DNA of 64,000 bases from a virus, in IMG/VR virus record IMGVR_UViG_3300046542_000312, positions 1 through 64,000 of that record, one strand, 5' to 3'. The stretch's first letter is position 1. Every line of letters starts with the position of its first letter. Position numbers and translations under genes: made by a program. Of the stretch, positions 49,642 through 57,768 are shown in pieces. A model generated the notes under the pieces. That model ran no database searches and was not told the origin of the DNA. It saw only the letters and a list, made by a program, of their open reading frames with translations.

Positions 49642-50271
49642 TTACAGCCCGGAGACGCACAGTTCGGCCTCGCCGAGACGCTGTGCATCACCCATTTCAC
49701 GCCGGTTAACGATGCCGCGCGTAACCTTCCCGTTTGCCTGGTTCCACGCGGTTGCGGCTTCACAGGCCTCCCTGTAGCGCTTTGCGGTGATCCGCTTGCC
49801 AGCAGTGGACGTCCTCGCCCTGTCGACGCCGATGTTGTAGGCGAGCGAGATCATCGAGGCCTGCACGCTGATCGGAGCCTGATTGAATCCTTCCAGCTTG
49901 TCGACGAGTGGCAGGTAGTAGTCCATGACTGAAGCAGTCAGCATGTCATCGCACTGCTTCTTCGTGAACGTCATGCCAGGAGTCACAGGCTTTCCGTTTA
50001 TGCGGGTCTCTCCCCAGCACACTGTCCACACGCCAACCATGTCCTTGTACGACGTAGTCTTCAAGGATTCCCACGGTTTGATCAGGCTTTCGACCGCCAG
50101 TACGACTGGGGCCGGAGTGATCCCCTTGGCGATGGCCGCACGGACTTCCTTCGAGGTGTCCGGGGCAGAGCCGCCGCCGAACGCGGCCCATCCGGAAGCC
50201 GACGCTGCAACGATAACCGCGGCAATGGCGGCTTTGCCCCGGCCGCTGGAAACGATCCTGTTAATCGGCAT
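49642..50271 (-). CDS. SAR-type endolysin, glycoside hydrolase 24
   Basis: 209 residues from the ATG at 50271. The N-terminal segment GKAAIAAVIVAASASGWAAF is Ala/Gly-rich and weakly hydrophobic, as in signal-anchor-release endolysins. The catalytic triad has the T4-lysozyme spacing: E68-(8)-D77-(5)-T83 (KPWESL, YKDMVG, VWTVCWGE). It cleaves peptidoglycan. It overlaps the holin gene by 11 bp. Confidence 0.85.
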   Translation of the reverse strand: MPINRIVSSGRGKAAIAAVIVAASASGWAAFGGGSAPDTSKEVRAAIAKGITPAPVVLAVESLIKPWESLKTTSYKDMVGVWTVCWGETRINGKPVTPGMTFTKKQCDDMLTASVMDYYLPLVDKLEGFNQAPISVQASMISLAYNIGVDRARTSTAGKRITAKRYREACEAATAWNQANGKVTRGIVNRREMGDAQRLGEAELCVSGL

Positions 50272-50491
50272 TGGTGATCTCCTTCTGCGCGACGATCCGT
50301 GCGACGAATGCGCCGGCCGACGTGATGGCTGAAAGTCCGGCGAATGCGCCGAGCGGCATCCAGAGCGGCGCACCGAAGATCTGGAAGTAGACCTCGACGG
50401 CAGACAGGGCGGCCGCCAGAAGAATGAGCCGAATGCTCCATGCCTTCTTTACGACCGTCTTCCAGTCCTTGCCCAGTTCGAATTTGAACAT
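50261..50491 (-). CDS. Holin
   Basis: 76 residues. Two hydrophobic segments (SIRLILLAAALSAVEVYFQI and ALGAFAGLSAITSAGAFVAR-like) after a KDWKTVVKKAW start, the pattern of a phage holin family commonly next to GH24 lysozymes. AAAGGATTCGATC precedes the ATG. It controls timing of lysis with the SAR endolysin. Confidence 0.7.
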   Translation of the reverse strand: MFKFELGKDWKTVVKKAWSIRLILLAAALSAVEVYFQIFGAPLWMPLGAFAGLSAITSAGAFVARIVAQKEITNAD

Positions 50492-50504
50492 GATCGAATC
50501 CTTT

Positions 50505-51797
50505 CTATTCCAGTGAGTAGACCTGGAAGGTGCGAACACCCTGCGTGTCGATCACGTACATCTTGCCGTTGTCCGGGTTGTATCCTGCCGAGTATGCCTG
50601 CCGTCCGACGTTCTTCCGGGGATCCGATCCCTCGGGGTCGTCGATCGCGATCACCTCGGATGTCATCGGCACGTGCTCGATGTCCTGCGTGATCGACAGT
50701 CCGGATCCGAAGCTGCCGTTCCACTCGATCTCGATCATGCGGTTGGATGCTGAGGACGTGCCGTTGAAGATCACCTGGACGATGCGATTATGGTCTGTCT
50801 GCACCCAGGCCTGACGTTTGAGGTTGTCCCACACGCTGTAGCTGAGGTCAGTGTTGTCAGGGTCGGAAATTCCGCGGATGGAGACTATGTTCGACATGAG
50901 CGTCACGCCCACCGTCTGGTCGATCTCGATGACCGCGTAGTAGCGGATGCCTTCGGGGCCGATCTCGTCTCCGGTCAGGGGATCCGTGCAGTTCTGGTCT
51001 CCCCACGACATCAGAGCCTGCATCTGGAATCTGCTTCCGAGACGGATCATGTTCCAGGAGTCGAACGTGAAGTTCGACATGCCCGTCATGATCACGTCGG
51101 ACGTCGGCGCATCGAGCCACTCGGTGAAGTTCCAGTTCTTCGTTCCGATGCGAAGCTCGGTGCCCGTCTCGTCGATGACAGGGAAGATGGCCGCGGGGCC
51201 GCCTTCGCCCTGCGTGGTCACGGCATAGCGGAACGGCAGGTATGGATCCGGTCGCCAGATCTCGGTGGCGATGATCGAGCCGCCAGTGCCCGGCTCCATG
51301 TTGTAGGTCAGGTCGTCCGCGACGATAAGCGTGTCATCGTTGTGCCAGAACGGCGGAGTGCCGTAATACACCTCCTGCGGATCAGCGGTGTCATCGAACT
51401 CGCGAAGAGCCCACGCACCCTCGGAATCGTCATAGATTCCGAGCCACTGGCCGTGCAGAACGGCAATGCGCTCCTTGTTCCAGCTCATGCCAGCAAAATA
51501 CTTCCCGTGCGTGTCTCCGTTGAAGGTGATGCCGGGCGTGCTGTCGATGCTGTAGAGCACGGACGAGCCGTCGACCGCCAGCCTGTTCAGCCGGAAGCCG
51601 TCCGCGTCCTCCTCCACTTCCTCGTCGATGACGGCTGGGGTGGCGTAGTAGACGGTTGTCGGGCTGACGTAGTACGGACCAGCGATGATCGGCACGGGAA
51701 CCTCGTTCGGGTGCATGATGACCTTCTGCACCTGAGGATTCCACGTCCACTCCGGCGGAGCGGTGTCCTTGGGCTTGGTGTGGAAGAAAATGATCAT
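50505..51797 (-). CDS. Tail fibre-associated beta-rich protein
   Basis: 430 residues from the ATG at 51797, which overlaps the stop of the upstream fibre gene. Beta-rich with regular short repeats, perhaps a propeller (KYFAGMSWNKERIAVLHGQW, then RPDPYLPFRYAVTT). It is likely part of the adsorption apparatus by position. No enzyme motif seen. Confidence 0.5.
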   Translation of the reverse strand: MIIFFHTKPKDTAPPEWTWNPQVQKVIMHPNEVPVPIIAGPYYVSPTTVYYATPAVIDEEVEEDADGFRLNRLAVDGSSVLYSIDSTPGITFNGDTHGKYFAGMSWNKERIAVLHGQWLGIYDDSEGAWALREFDDTADPQEVYYGTPPFWHNDDTLIVADDLTYNMEPGTGGSIIATEIWRPDPYLPFRYAVTTQGEGGPAAIFPVIDETGTELRIGTKNWNFTEWLDAPTSDVIMTGMSNFTFDSWNMIRLGSRFQMQALMSWGDQNCTDPLTGDEIGPEGIRYYAVIEIDQTVGVTLMSNIVSIRGISDPDNTDLSYSVWDNLKRQAWVQTDHNRIVQVIFNGTSSASNRMIEIEWNGSFGSGLSITQDIEHVPMTSEVIAIDDPEGSDPRKNVGRQAYSAGYNPDNGKMYVIDTQGVRTFQVYSLE

Positions 51798-52801
51798 GGG
51801 CCGAGTGTCCTCCAGAACCACAGGACGGAGCGGAAGTTGCGGGATGCATCACCAGCTCCGACGATGGTCACCGAGTACACTCCGGACGCGAAGGATCCGA
51901 CGATGGTTCCGGGGCCGGTCCCCATCGTGTCGGTCAGGCTGATCTGCTCGGCGGTGATGCCGCTTCCCGTCAGGTCGAAGACGGGGTAGGTGCCGTTCTC
52001 AGGATAGACGAAGTGGGCGATGGCGACGTCCTTGAAGCCCTTCTTGGTCACATCGCTCGTATCGATCGACGAGATGATGCTGGCGCGCGTCGGAGTTCCC
52101 GGATCCGGCAGAGCGTCGATGGCCGCCGCGATTGCAGCGTTGTAGTCCACGGCGATCTCGGCCTCGATCTCGGCGAGGGTCTTGCCGTCCAGGTGCTCGG
52201 AATCGACCGCCAGAGAAGCCGTTCCCGTCAGGTCTCCGGTCACGTCGCCCGTGAGGTTGCCAGTGATGGCTCCGGTCACGGTCAGCGCTCCGGCGATGGT
52301 CTGGTCGCCTCCGACAGTCACGTCATCGGCAACCGTCAGGTCTCCCGTGACATTCAGGTTCTCGACGCGCAGTGCACCCGTCACGTTGATGTGGCTGTGG
52401 AGATCCCAGGCATCGGCTCCGTCGATCAGGACGAGCGTGGAGAAGCCCATCGGGATGGTGACCAGGTCTCCACCCGCAACGCCGATCTTGACGTTCTTGC
52501 CGCCCGTGGTCTGGTTGCGGACGTAGTAGATCTTCGGCTGTGCGGGGGCGAGGATCGTCCTGTCGGCCGTCAGGGCACCCGTGACCACGAGGATTGCACT
52601 GCGCGACTCGTCGCCCTCGACGTCGCCGTAGACGGACGCAAGGGTGTAGTCGGCATCGACCATCACGACCTGAGTCGTGGCATAGAGCGCCTGTTCGAGG
52701 AGCTGGCCGAGGTTCCGGTTGGTGATCTGTCCCCAGATCCCATTCTTCTCGCCATCGGCCATCATTTCGAGGCGGAGACTGTTCGAATATGTAGAGGGCA
52801 T
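51794..52801 (-). CDS. Tail fibre protein with repeat-rich stalk
   Basis: 335 residues. N-terminal MPSTYSNSLRLEMMADGEKNG and IWGQITNRNLGQLLEQAL are typical of phage fibre N-termini that attach to the tail. The middle has hexapeptide-like repeats (LNVTGDLTVADDVTVGGDQT), a trimeric beta-helix-type stalk. It is coupled to the 50505 gene. Confidence 0.7.
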   Translation of the reverse strand: MPSTYSNSLRLEMMADGEKNGIWGQITNRNLGQLLEQALYATTQVVMVDADYTLASVYGDVEGDESRSAILVVTGALTADRTILAPAQPKIYYVRNQTTGGKNVKIGVAGGDLVTIPMGFSTLVLIDGADAWDLHSHINVTGALRVENLNVTGDLTVADDVTVGGDQTIAGALTVTGAITGNLTGDVTGDLTGTASLAVDSEHLDGKTLAEIEAEIAVDYNAAIAAAIDALPDPGTPTRASIISSIDTSDVTKKGFKDVAIAHFVYPENGTYPVFDLTGSGITAEQISLTDTMGTGPGTIVGSFASGVYSVTIVGAGDASRNFRSVLWFWRTLGP

Positions 52802-52851
52802 CGTCCGCTCCTATTTCACTATCATCATGCTATGTCGTGGCCCCGGAATTT

Positions 52852-53265
52852 CTAAGCGATGGCCAGCAGGGACTGCGCGTGCCCGTTCCTCGGGAACCTG
52901 ACCTTGAAGACTCCGTCCTGCGAATGCCTGTCGAATTCGAAGTCGAGGATGGCCACGGCCTTCGAATCCTTGGTGACGTTGAAGATCAGAGCGCCGCGAG
53001 CCACGATTTCGCCCGTCCACTGGACGTCGGTGAAGTCGACCACGGCCTTTCCTTCGTCGATGCGGATGGCGCAGTCGACGATCACGCCGCCCTGGTCGTA
53101 GCCGCCGCCCGTGATCTCGCCGGATTCGACGTAGACCGTCGTCGAGGCGGGATCGAGGCTCGCAGTGGAGCGGTAGAGCGCCATGCCGAACATGTCGTTC
53201 TCGAAGTCGTGAACGCCCTGGAGTAGTTCCTTCTTGAAGGAATAGGGGATACCGGAACGGATCAT
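52852..53265 (-). CDS. Virion structural protein
   Basis: 137 residues from the ATG at 53265, overlapping the adaptor gene's stop. Beta-rich (STTVYVESGEITGGGYDQGG). Similar short proteins sit next to adaptor genes in podoviruses. No specific family. Confidence 0.55.
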   Translation of the reverse strand: MIRSGIPYSFKKELLQGVHDFENDMFGMALYRSTASLDPASTTVYVESGEITGGGYDQGGVIVDCAIRIDEGKAVVDFTDVQWTGEIVARGALIFNVTKDSKAVAILDFEFDRHSQDGVFKVRFPRNGHAQSLLAIA

Positions 53266-53888
53266 GTGGGCTGTCTCCTCGTGCGGACGAAGTCGAATTT
53301 CATGCGGCCGATGCCGATGGCCTGGAGGCTGTTCATGCTGTCGGCGACACGCTTCTCGAGAAGAGCCAGCGTGTCCTCGTCGAGCTTCAGGTAGACGGCA
53401 GCGCGCAGAAGGGTGGCGGAAAGCAGGGCTTCCTCGCAACTATCGCCGAGGAAGGACGTGTCCGTCTCAACGATCGAGTCCGGGTTGTGGTAGTACCAGA
53501 GATCCGTCGGATAGGCCGCGGCAGGAGTTGGATACAGATCGAGCTGCTTCTGCCCGCGGAACTCGTAGTAGCGCGGAACGCCCGTGAATGTCGGGTCAGG
53601 ATACATCGTGCGGCCGAATCCATCGTCCTTCTGATCCAGATACTTAAACTGGCCGGCTGCGACCACGGCGAAGGAATAGAGGGCCAGCGCGTCATCCGGG
53701 AGGGTGATCGTGGAAGTGTTGACAACGGTGACGAGTCCTTCAGCCTGCTTGCGGACGGAGGGGAACTCCATCTGCTGGAAGATCGCGGTCTCGGCCATCC
53801 TGATGAACAGGTCGATGTTGTCGAGGAACGTGTCCTCGTCGTTTTCCATGTACTGCTGGACGGCCAGCCTGAGTTCTTCGTAATTCAT
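53262..53888 (-). CDS. Phage adaptor protein
   Basis: 208 residues. N-terminal helix (MNYEELRLAVQQYMENDEDT, then IDLFIRMAETAIFQQ) followed by a beta segment, FGRTMYPDPTFTGVPRYYEF, and a helical end DEDTLALLEKRVADS. This is the pattern of gp10/adaptor-type proteins binding below the portal. Near the second adaptor (54181). Confidence 0.6.
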   Translation of the reverse strand: MNYEELRLAVQQYMENDEDTFLDNIDLFIRMAETAIFQQMEFPSVRKQAEGLVTVVNTSTITLPDDALALYSFAVVAAGQFKYLDQKDDGFGRTMYPDPTFTGVPRYYEFRGQKQLDLYPTPAAAYPTDLWYYHNPDSIVETDTSFLGDSCEEALLSATLLRAAVYLKLDEDTLALLEKRVADSMNSLQAIGIGRMKFDFVRTRRQPT

Positions 53889-54181
53889 CAGATACCTCCG
53901 AAATAGGTGCCGAGAAGGACGCGCGTCTCAGGCAGGTTGCCGACCGGATCCCATCCTCCTGGGCCTCCGACGTTGATCTGTGGACGAGGGCGGCCCTTGG
54001 GGCGGGGGTCATCGTAGCGGAGCTGCTTCTGCGCCATCGGGCCGGGGTTCGGCTGGTCGTAGCACCTGTCGCAGACGTAGATGTTCTTGGAATTGCCGTA
54101 GTCGTCGCATTCGGGGCGTAGCTCTCCGGGCTTCACCTTCCGCATGCATCGCTCGCAATATGCGAATACGATCGTCGCCAT
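53888..54181 (-). CDS. Small zinc-binding protein
   Basis: 97 residues from the ATG at 54181 (a GTG lies one codon upstream). YCERCMRK at the N-terminus and YVCDRCYDQ form two CxxC knuckles. The rest is Pro/Gly-rich. It is located between two adaptor genes. Probably structural. Confidence 0.6.
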   Translation of the reverse strand: MATIVFAYCERCMRKVKPGELRPECDDYGNSKNIYVCDRCYDQPNPGPMAQKQLRYDDPRPKGRPRPQINVGGPGGWDPVGNLPETRVLLGTYFGGI

Positions 54182-54840
54182 CACAGATCTCCGACATAGG
54201 GCCGCCAGAAGAACGTCGACTTGTCGCGATCCTCGTAGCTGGCTTCCTCGAACTTCTGATCGGCGATCGCCTGTAGTCCCGCGGAGTCAGCGCGCACGGC
54301 CCTGTCCTTGGACTTCTGCGCGAGCTTGGCGGCGAGAGCGGCGATGTAGGCCGGAATGAACGTCCAGCGCACGTCGAGCTCCGCGCCGTTGTTGGCGGGA
54401 TCCGCGATCCTCCTGATGCGGAAGATCGTCATGTAGTATTCGGTATCCGGAACAGGCCAGACGATCATGCTGGGAGCGGTCTTCTGCTTGTCTATGGTGA
54501 TGAACGACGGGATCGTCCCAGTCTGATCCTTGCGGGCCGTGCGGGCGTAGGCGACCATCGGCTGCTTGGGAACCGGGATGTCGCGGCCGCCCTGCGACGC
54601 CACCGCCTCGAAGACATCGAGCGTGTCAGCCGGAAGATCGTAGCGGGTCTGCCCCGGAACCATCGGGATAGCGATCTCGTCGATAGTCCAGAAATTGATG
54701 CCCTTCGAGGCCCACTCGATGTTCAGGAGAGCCATGGAGCGGCGCGCGGTCTGGATGTCATGACCCGTACGGGATTCGATACCAGCCTGCTCGTAGGCCT
54801 CCTCGATGATTGTCGCGATGTCGAATACTTCGTTTGCCAT
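54181..54840 (-). CDS. Head-tail connector/adaptor protein
   Basis: 219 residues. EEAYEQAGIESRTGHDIQTA, ARRSMALLNIEWASKGINFW and TIDEIAIPMVPGQTRYDLPA match a common phage protein found between capsid and tail genes, thought to form the first ring below the portal. AAGGATTCGACC precedes the ATG. Confidence 0.6.
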   Translation of the reverse strand: MANEVFDIATIIEEAYEQAGIESRTGHDIQTARRSMALLNIEWASKGINFWTIDEIAIPMVPGQTRYDLPADTLDVFEAVASQGGRDIPVPKQPMVAYARTARKDQTGTIPSFITIDKQKTAPSMIVWPVPDTEYYMTIFRIRRIADPANNGAELDVRWTFIPAYIAALAAKLAQKSKDRAVRADSAGLQAIADQKFEEASYEDRDKSTFFWRPYVGDL

Positions 54841-54850
54841 GGTCGAATCC

Positions 54851-55072
54851 TTAGTGCTTTGCCCGGTTCGCCGAGGCGGACATCACACGGAGGTTCTTCC
54901 TTGCGTTGTCCTGCGGGTCGCCATTTTTGTGATCGATATCGCGGCCATCATGCTTTGACACGCGCCCTTCGCGCTCGAACTCGCGGCGGTTCTTGTTCCG
55001 CTTGGCTCGGTCGCGCTTGTCCTGTTCGGACGCCTGGTACTTCAGGTATTCGTCGCGGTAGTTCCTCGCCAC
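54851..55072 (-). CDS. Truncated HNH endonuclease, GTG start
   Basis: 73 residues; the GTG at 55072 has GGAGGATAAC upstream. KHDGRDIDHKNGDPQDNARK then NLRVMSASANR is the HNH motif D-H-x-N-G-(D)-x2-x-N...NLR...N of phage homing nucleases. It is shorter than free-standing HNH enzymes, so may be a remnant or a compact form. Inserted between structural genes. Confidence 0.6.
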   Translation of the reverse strand: MARNYRDEYLKYQASEQDKRDRAKRNKNRREFEREGRVSKHDGRDIDHKNGDPQDNARKNLRVMSASANRAKH

Positions 55073-55134
55073 TACGTTATCCTCCGGATGGGTCTCTTCT
55101 GAGGTTCCCACCCGGAGTCCGTTTTTGTAAGCGG

Positions 55135-55356
55135 TCAGCCCAGGATGTTGAGCACCACGAGGGTGATCTCCTGAAGAAGACCGATCGACGGGGCGGTGTC
55201 GCCCGGCTTGCAGTTCACCCACGTCGAGTAATAGGCGCGGTAGAGCCTGCTGTCGTAGTTGTTCGTAACCGTTTCAGCCGCCTCCGTGGGGTGATACGCG
55301 TGGATCTTTGTAGGATTCGCGCGTGTCACGACGATGATGACTTGGTTTGCTGCCAT
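55135..55356 (-). CDS. Small virion protein, paralogue A
   Basis: 73 residues (MAANQVIIVVTRANPTKIHAY...). It is clearly related to the next gene upstream (IVV.R.....I.AYH), so a tandem duplication. Beta-rich; location next to the receptor-binding genes suggests a fibre-associated or decoration role. Confidence 0.55.
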   Translation of the reverse strand: MAANQVIIVVTRANPTKIHAYHPTEAAETVTNNYDSRLYRAYYSTWVNCKPGDTAPSIGLLQEITLVVLNILG

Positions 55357-55386
55357 ATGGACTCCCCATCTGGAGATCGCGTACCG

Positions 55387-55590
55387 TCAGGCCGCCAGCT
55401 CGATCTCCGTTCCTTCAGATACATCGACCTGATCACCCGGTGCGACACCGGATACGAATGCGATTTTGTACGCACGGAAGGTCTCCGATTCATACGCCTC
55501 GCTAACTGTCACCGTCTGACTGGACGAGTGGTAGGCAAAGATCCTGTTTGGATCGTCCTTCCGGATCACGACAATCATGTTCACCGCCAT
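55387..55590 (-). CDS. Small virion protein, paralogue B
   Basis: 67 residues from the ATG at 55590 (MAVNMIVVIRKDDPNRIFAY...); an ATG at 55596 sits too close to GGAGG. Paralogue of the 55135 gene. Confidence 0.55.
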   Translation of the reverse strand: MAVNMIVVIRKDDPNRIFAYHSSSQTVTVSEAYESETFRAYKIAFVSGVAPGDQVDVSEGTEIELAA

Positions 55591-55604
55591 AGTCATTTCC
55601 TCCG

Positions 55605-57755
55605 TTACCTTCTGATATAACTGTTCGAGTTGCCCAGCGTGTTCAGTGCCGGCGAGTTCGTTCCGAGGATCAACTGGGACGAACCGTAGAGCATGACGTG
55701 AGCATTGCTGTCCGCCGTGACATCAGTGGTGCTGTTACCGACAAGGCCTCCATTCGGATGGACGTACCTGCTCTGCTCGGCACACTGGACACCGACGCCG
55801 CCATTGCCCGTAATGAACGAAGGGCGCGCGAACGCACCATTACCGACTCTGGCAATTGAGAAGCCGAACATTCCAAGTCCTCCAGAAGTCGTCAGCCTGC
55901 CATTAGCACTCGAGTAGACGGGCATGTACTGGGCTTCAGAGCCGTTGAAATGGATCACCCCAAAGGACGCGCCACACGACACGGCTACACCGCCATCGAA
56001 GTACGACTTGTTGCGGAGAGCGACCCCCCAGAACCAGGCTCCAAACGCAAGGGCGCATGATCTTGCATTTGTCAGACCGTCATAGATTGGTGTCTTGATC
56101 CTCGAATCATACAGGTTAATTCCGATATGTCCGTCGACAGCGGTGTATCCCGAGTCTAGTGCCCCGCCGATCACGCCGATATCCTCGAAGATAGGACATT
56201 CTGTGCGTAGTGCCGTAAGCCATCCCGCCGGGGTTCCGCTCACGGTCGCCGGGATCTTGAACGTGGTCGTGAAGACCGTCATTCTCCAGGTGTTCGCATC
56301 GTTGCCCTGCTGACCGATGTTTGTCGTCTGGATCCACATGCGGATCGTAACCGTCGTCGAAGTCGTCGACACGACGGGCCAGTAGCCGACCAGTTTGGCC
56401 TTGTCGGCGTGGCTGATGGCTGATCCGATCAATCCAGTCTCGACGAGAACCCATCCGGCGGCAGCAGCGGCCGTAGCCACCGACGAATCCACTGTCAGGG
56501 TCAATGTGTATCCAGCCGCCACGCTTCCAGCCGTGTTCGACAGGTTCGTGACAAGACTGGACACGGGAGTCGCGCCCTTGATCCTCACACGGGAGTAATC
56601 CTTGTCAGTCCATGAGAATCTCTCGGCAAGCGGAGAGGACGACCCCGCCACGGGGAGCTGGATCGTGAAGATGGCTCCTCCCGTGACGAGGCCGCCAGCC
56701 GCGTCATAGGCCGCCAAAGCTGCCGAGATCGTAGGATAATCGGTCGGAATGGTTACCGTAGCAGGAAGGAATGCGGACGTGCCATCAGCACCCTTGAGGG
56801 ATGCCAGCCACTGGCTTTCCGTGCCAACGAATCCGTTGTCGACGGCGACCTGATACGCACTGTCTCCATCAGCTCCGGGCGCACCTGGAGATCCCGGAGC
56901 GCCCGGGGATCCCGGCGCACCGTGAAGGCTTGCAAGCCATGCTGATTCGGTTCCGACGAAGCCGTTGTTCACGGCGACGATGTAGGCGGAATCTCCATCC
57001 GGACCCGGATCGCCGTCAGCACCCTTCAGAGATGCGATCCACGCAGACTCGGAGCCGACAAACCCAGTGTCGAGAGCCGACTGATAGGCCGACTTGCCCG
57101 GCGTGCCATCATCTCCAGGCGCTCCAGGATCTCCGTCAGCACCCTTGAGGGACGCGAGCCACTGGGCCTCCGTGCCGGAGAACCCGTTGTCGAGAGCGAC
57201 CTGATACGCAGAGTCGCCAGCGGCACCAGGAGCACCAGGGGATCCAGGAGCACCCGGCGCTCCGTCATCACCATTCAGTGACGCGAGCCATTCGACTTCG
57301 GTTCCGTTGAAGCCGTTGTCCACGGCCACTTGATACGCCGACCTGCCATCTTCTCCCTGGAGGCTGGCAAGCCACTGGCTCTCGGTGCCAACGAATCCAT
57401 TGGCCACCGCGACCTGGTATGCCGACGCGCCAGCAGGTCCCGGAACCCCCGTGTTGGGGCCGGGAGGTCCTTGCGGGCCGACAAGGCTTTCAAGCCACTC
57501 GTCCTCGGTTCCGACGAATCCTTCATCCACAGCCACTTCGTATGCCGACTTTCCGTCGTCACCGGGCGCACCGGGTGCTCCGTCCGCACCTTCCAAGGAT
57601 TCAAGCCACTGATCCTGCGTGCCGACAAACCCGTTCTGCACGGCAATCTCGTATGCGGAATAGCCGCGAGGACCTCTCGGGCCTTCGCCTCCGCCGCCAC
57701 CACCGCCGCCTTCGAAGACGTCGGTAACTCCGTTTGGGCCTAGTGCGTTGCTCAT
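55605..57755 (-). CDS. Receptor-binding protein/tailspike with collagen-like repeats
   Basis: 716 residues. N-terminal anchor SNALGPNGVTDVF shared with the next two upstream genes, then a Gly-rich linker and about nine repeats of SAYQVAV-NGFVGTESQWLA-SL separated by collagen-like GAPGAPG segments. From about 330 on a beta-helix-like domain (TVTIPTDYPTISAALAAYDA), as in tailspike depolymerases. It recognises the host surface. AAAGGATTCGATG precedes the start. Confidence 0.75.
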   Translation of the reverse strand: MSNALGPNGVTDVFEGGGGGGGGEGPRGPRGYSAYEIAVQNGFVGTQDQWLESLEGADGAPGAPGDDGKSAYEVAVDEGFVGTEDEWLESLVGPQGPPGPNTGVPGPAGASAYQVAVANGFVGTESQWLASLQGEDGRSAYQVAVDNGFNGTEVEWLASLNGDDGAPGAPGSPGAPGAAGDSAYQVALDNGFSGTEAQWLASLKGADGDPGAPGDDGTPGKSAYQSALDTGFVGSESAWIASLKGADGDPGPDGDSAYIVAVNNGFVGTESAWLASLHGAPGSPGAPGSPGAPGADGDSAYQVAVDNGFVGTESQWLASLKGADGTSAFLPATVTIPTDYPTISAALAAYDAAGGLVTGGAIFTIQLPVAGSSSPLAERFSWTDKDYSRVRIKGATPVSSLVTNLSNTAGSVAAGYTLTLTVDSSVATAAAAAGWVLVETGLIGSAISHADKAKLVGYWPVVSTTSTTVTIRMWIQTTNIGQQGNDANTWRMTVFTTTFKIPATVSGTPAGWLTALRTECPIFEDIGVIGGALDSGYTAVDGHIGINLYDSRIKTPIYDGLTNARSCALAFGAWFWGVALRNKSYFDGGVAVSCGASFGVIHFNGSEAQYMPVYSSANGRLTTSGGLGMFGFSIARVGNGAFARPSFITGNGGVGVQCAEQSRYVHPNGGLVGNSTTDVTADSNAHVMLYGSSQLILGTNSPALNTLGNSNSYIRR

Positions 57756-57768
57756 ATCATCGAATCCT

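Noticed and set aside
56770-57700. Regular repeats suggesting a CRISPR array
   Set aside because: The repeats are in frame and encode collagen-like and SAYxVA units of a fibre protein; spacers are not unique DNA.
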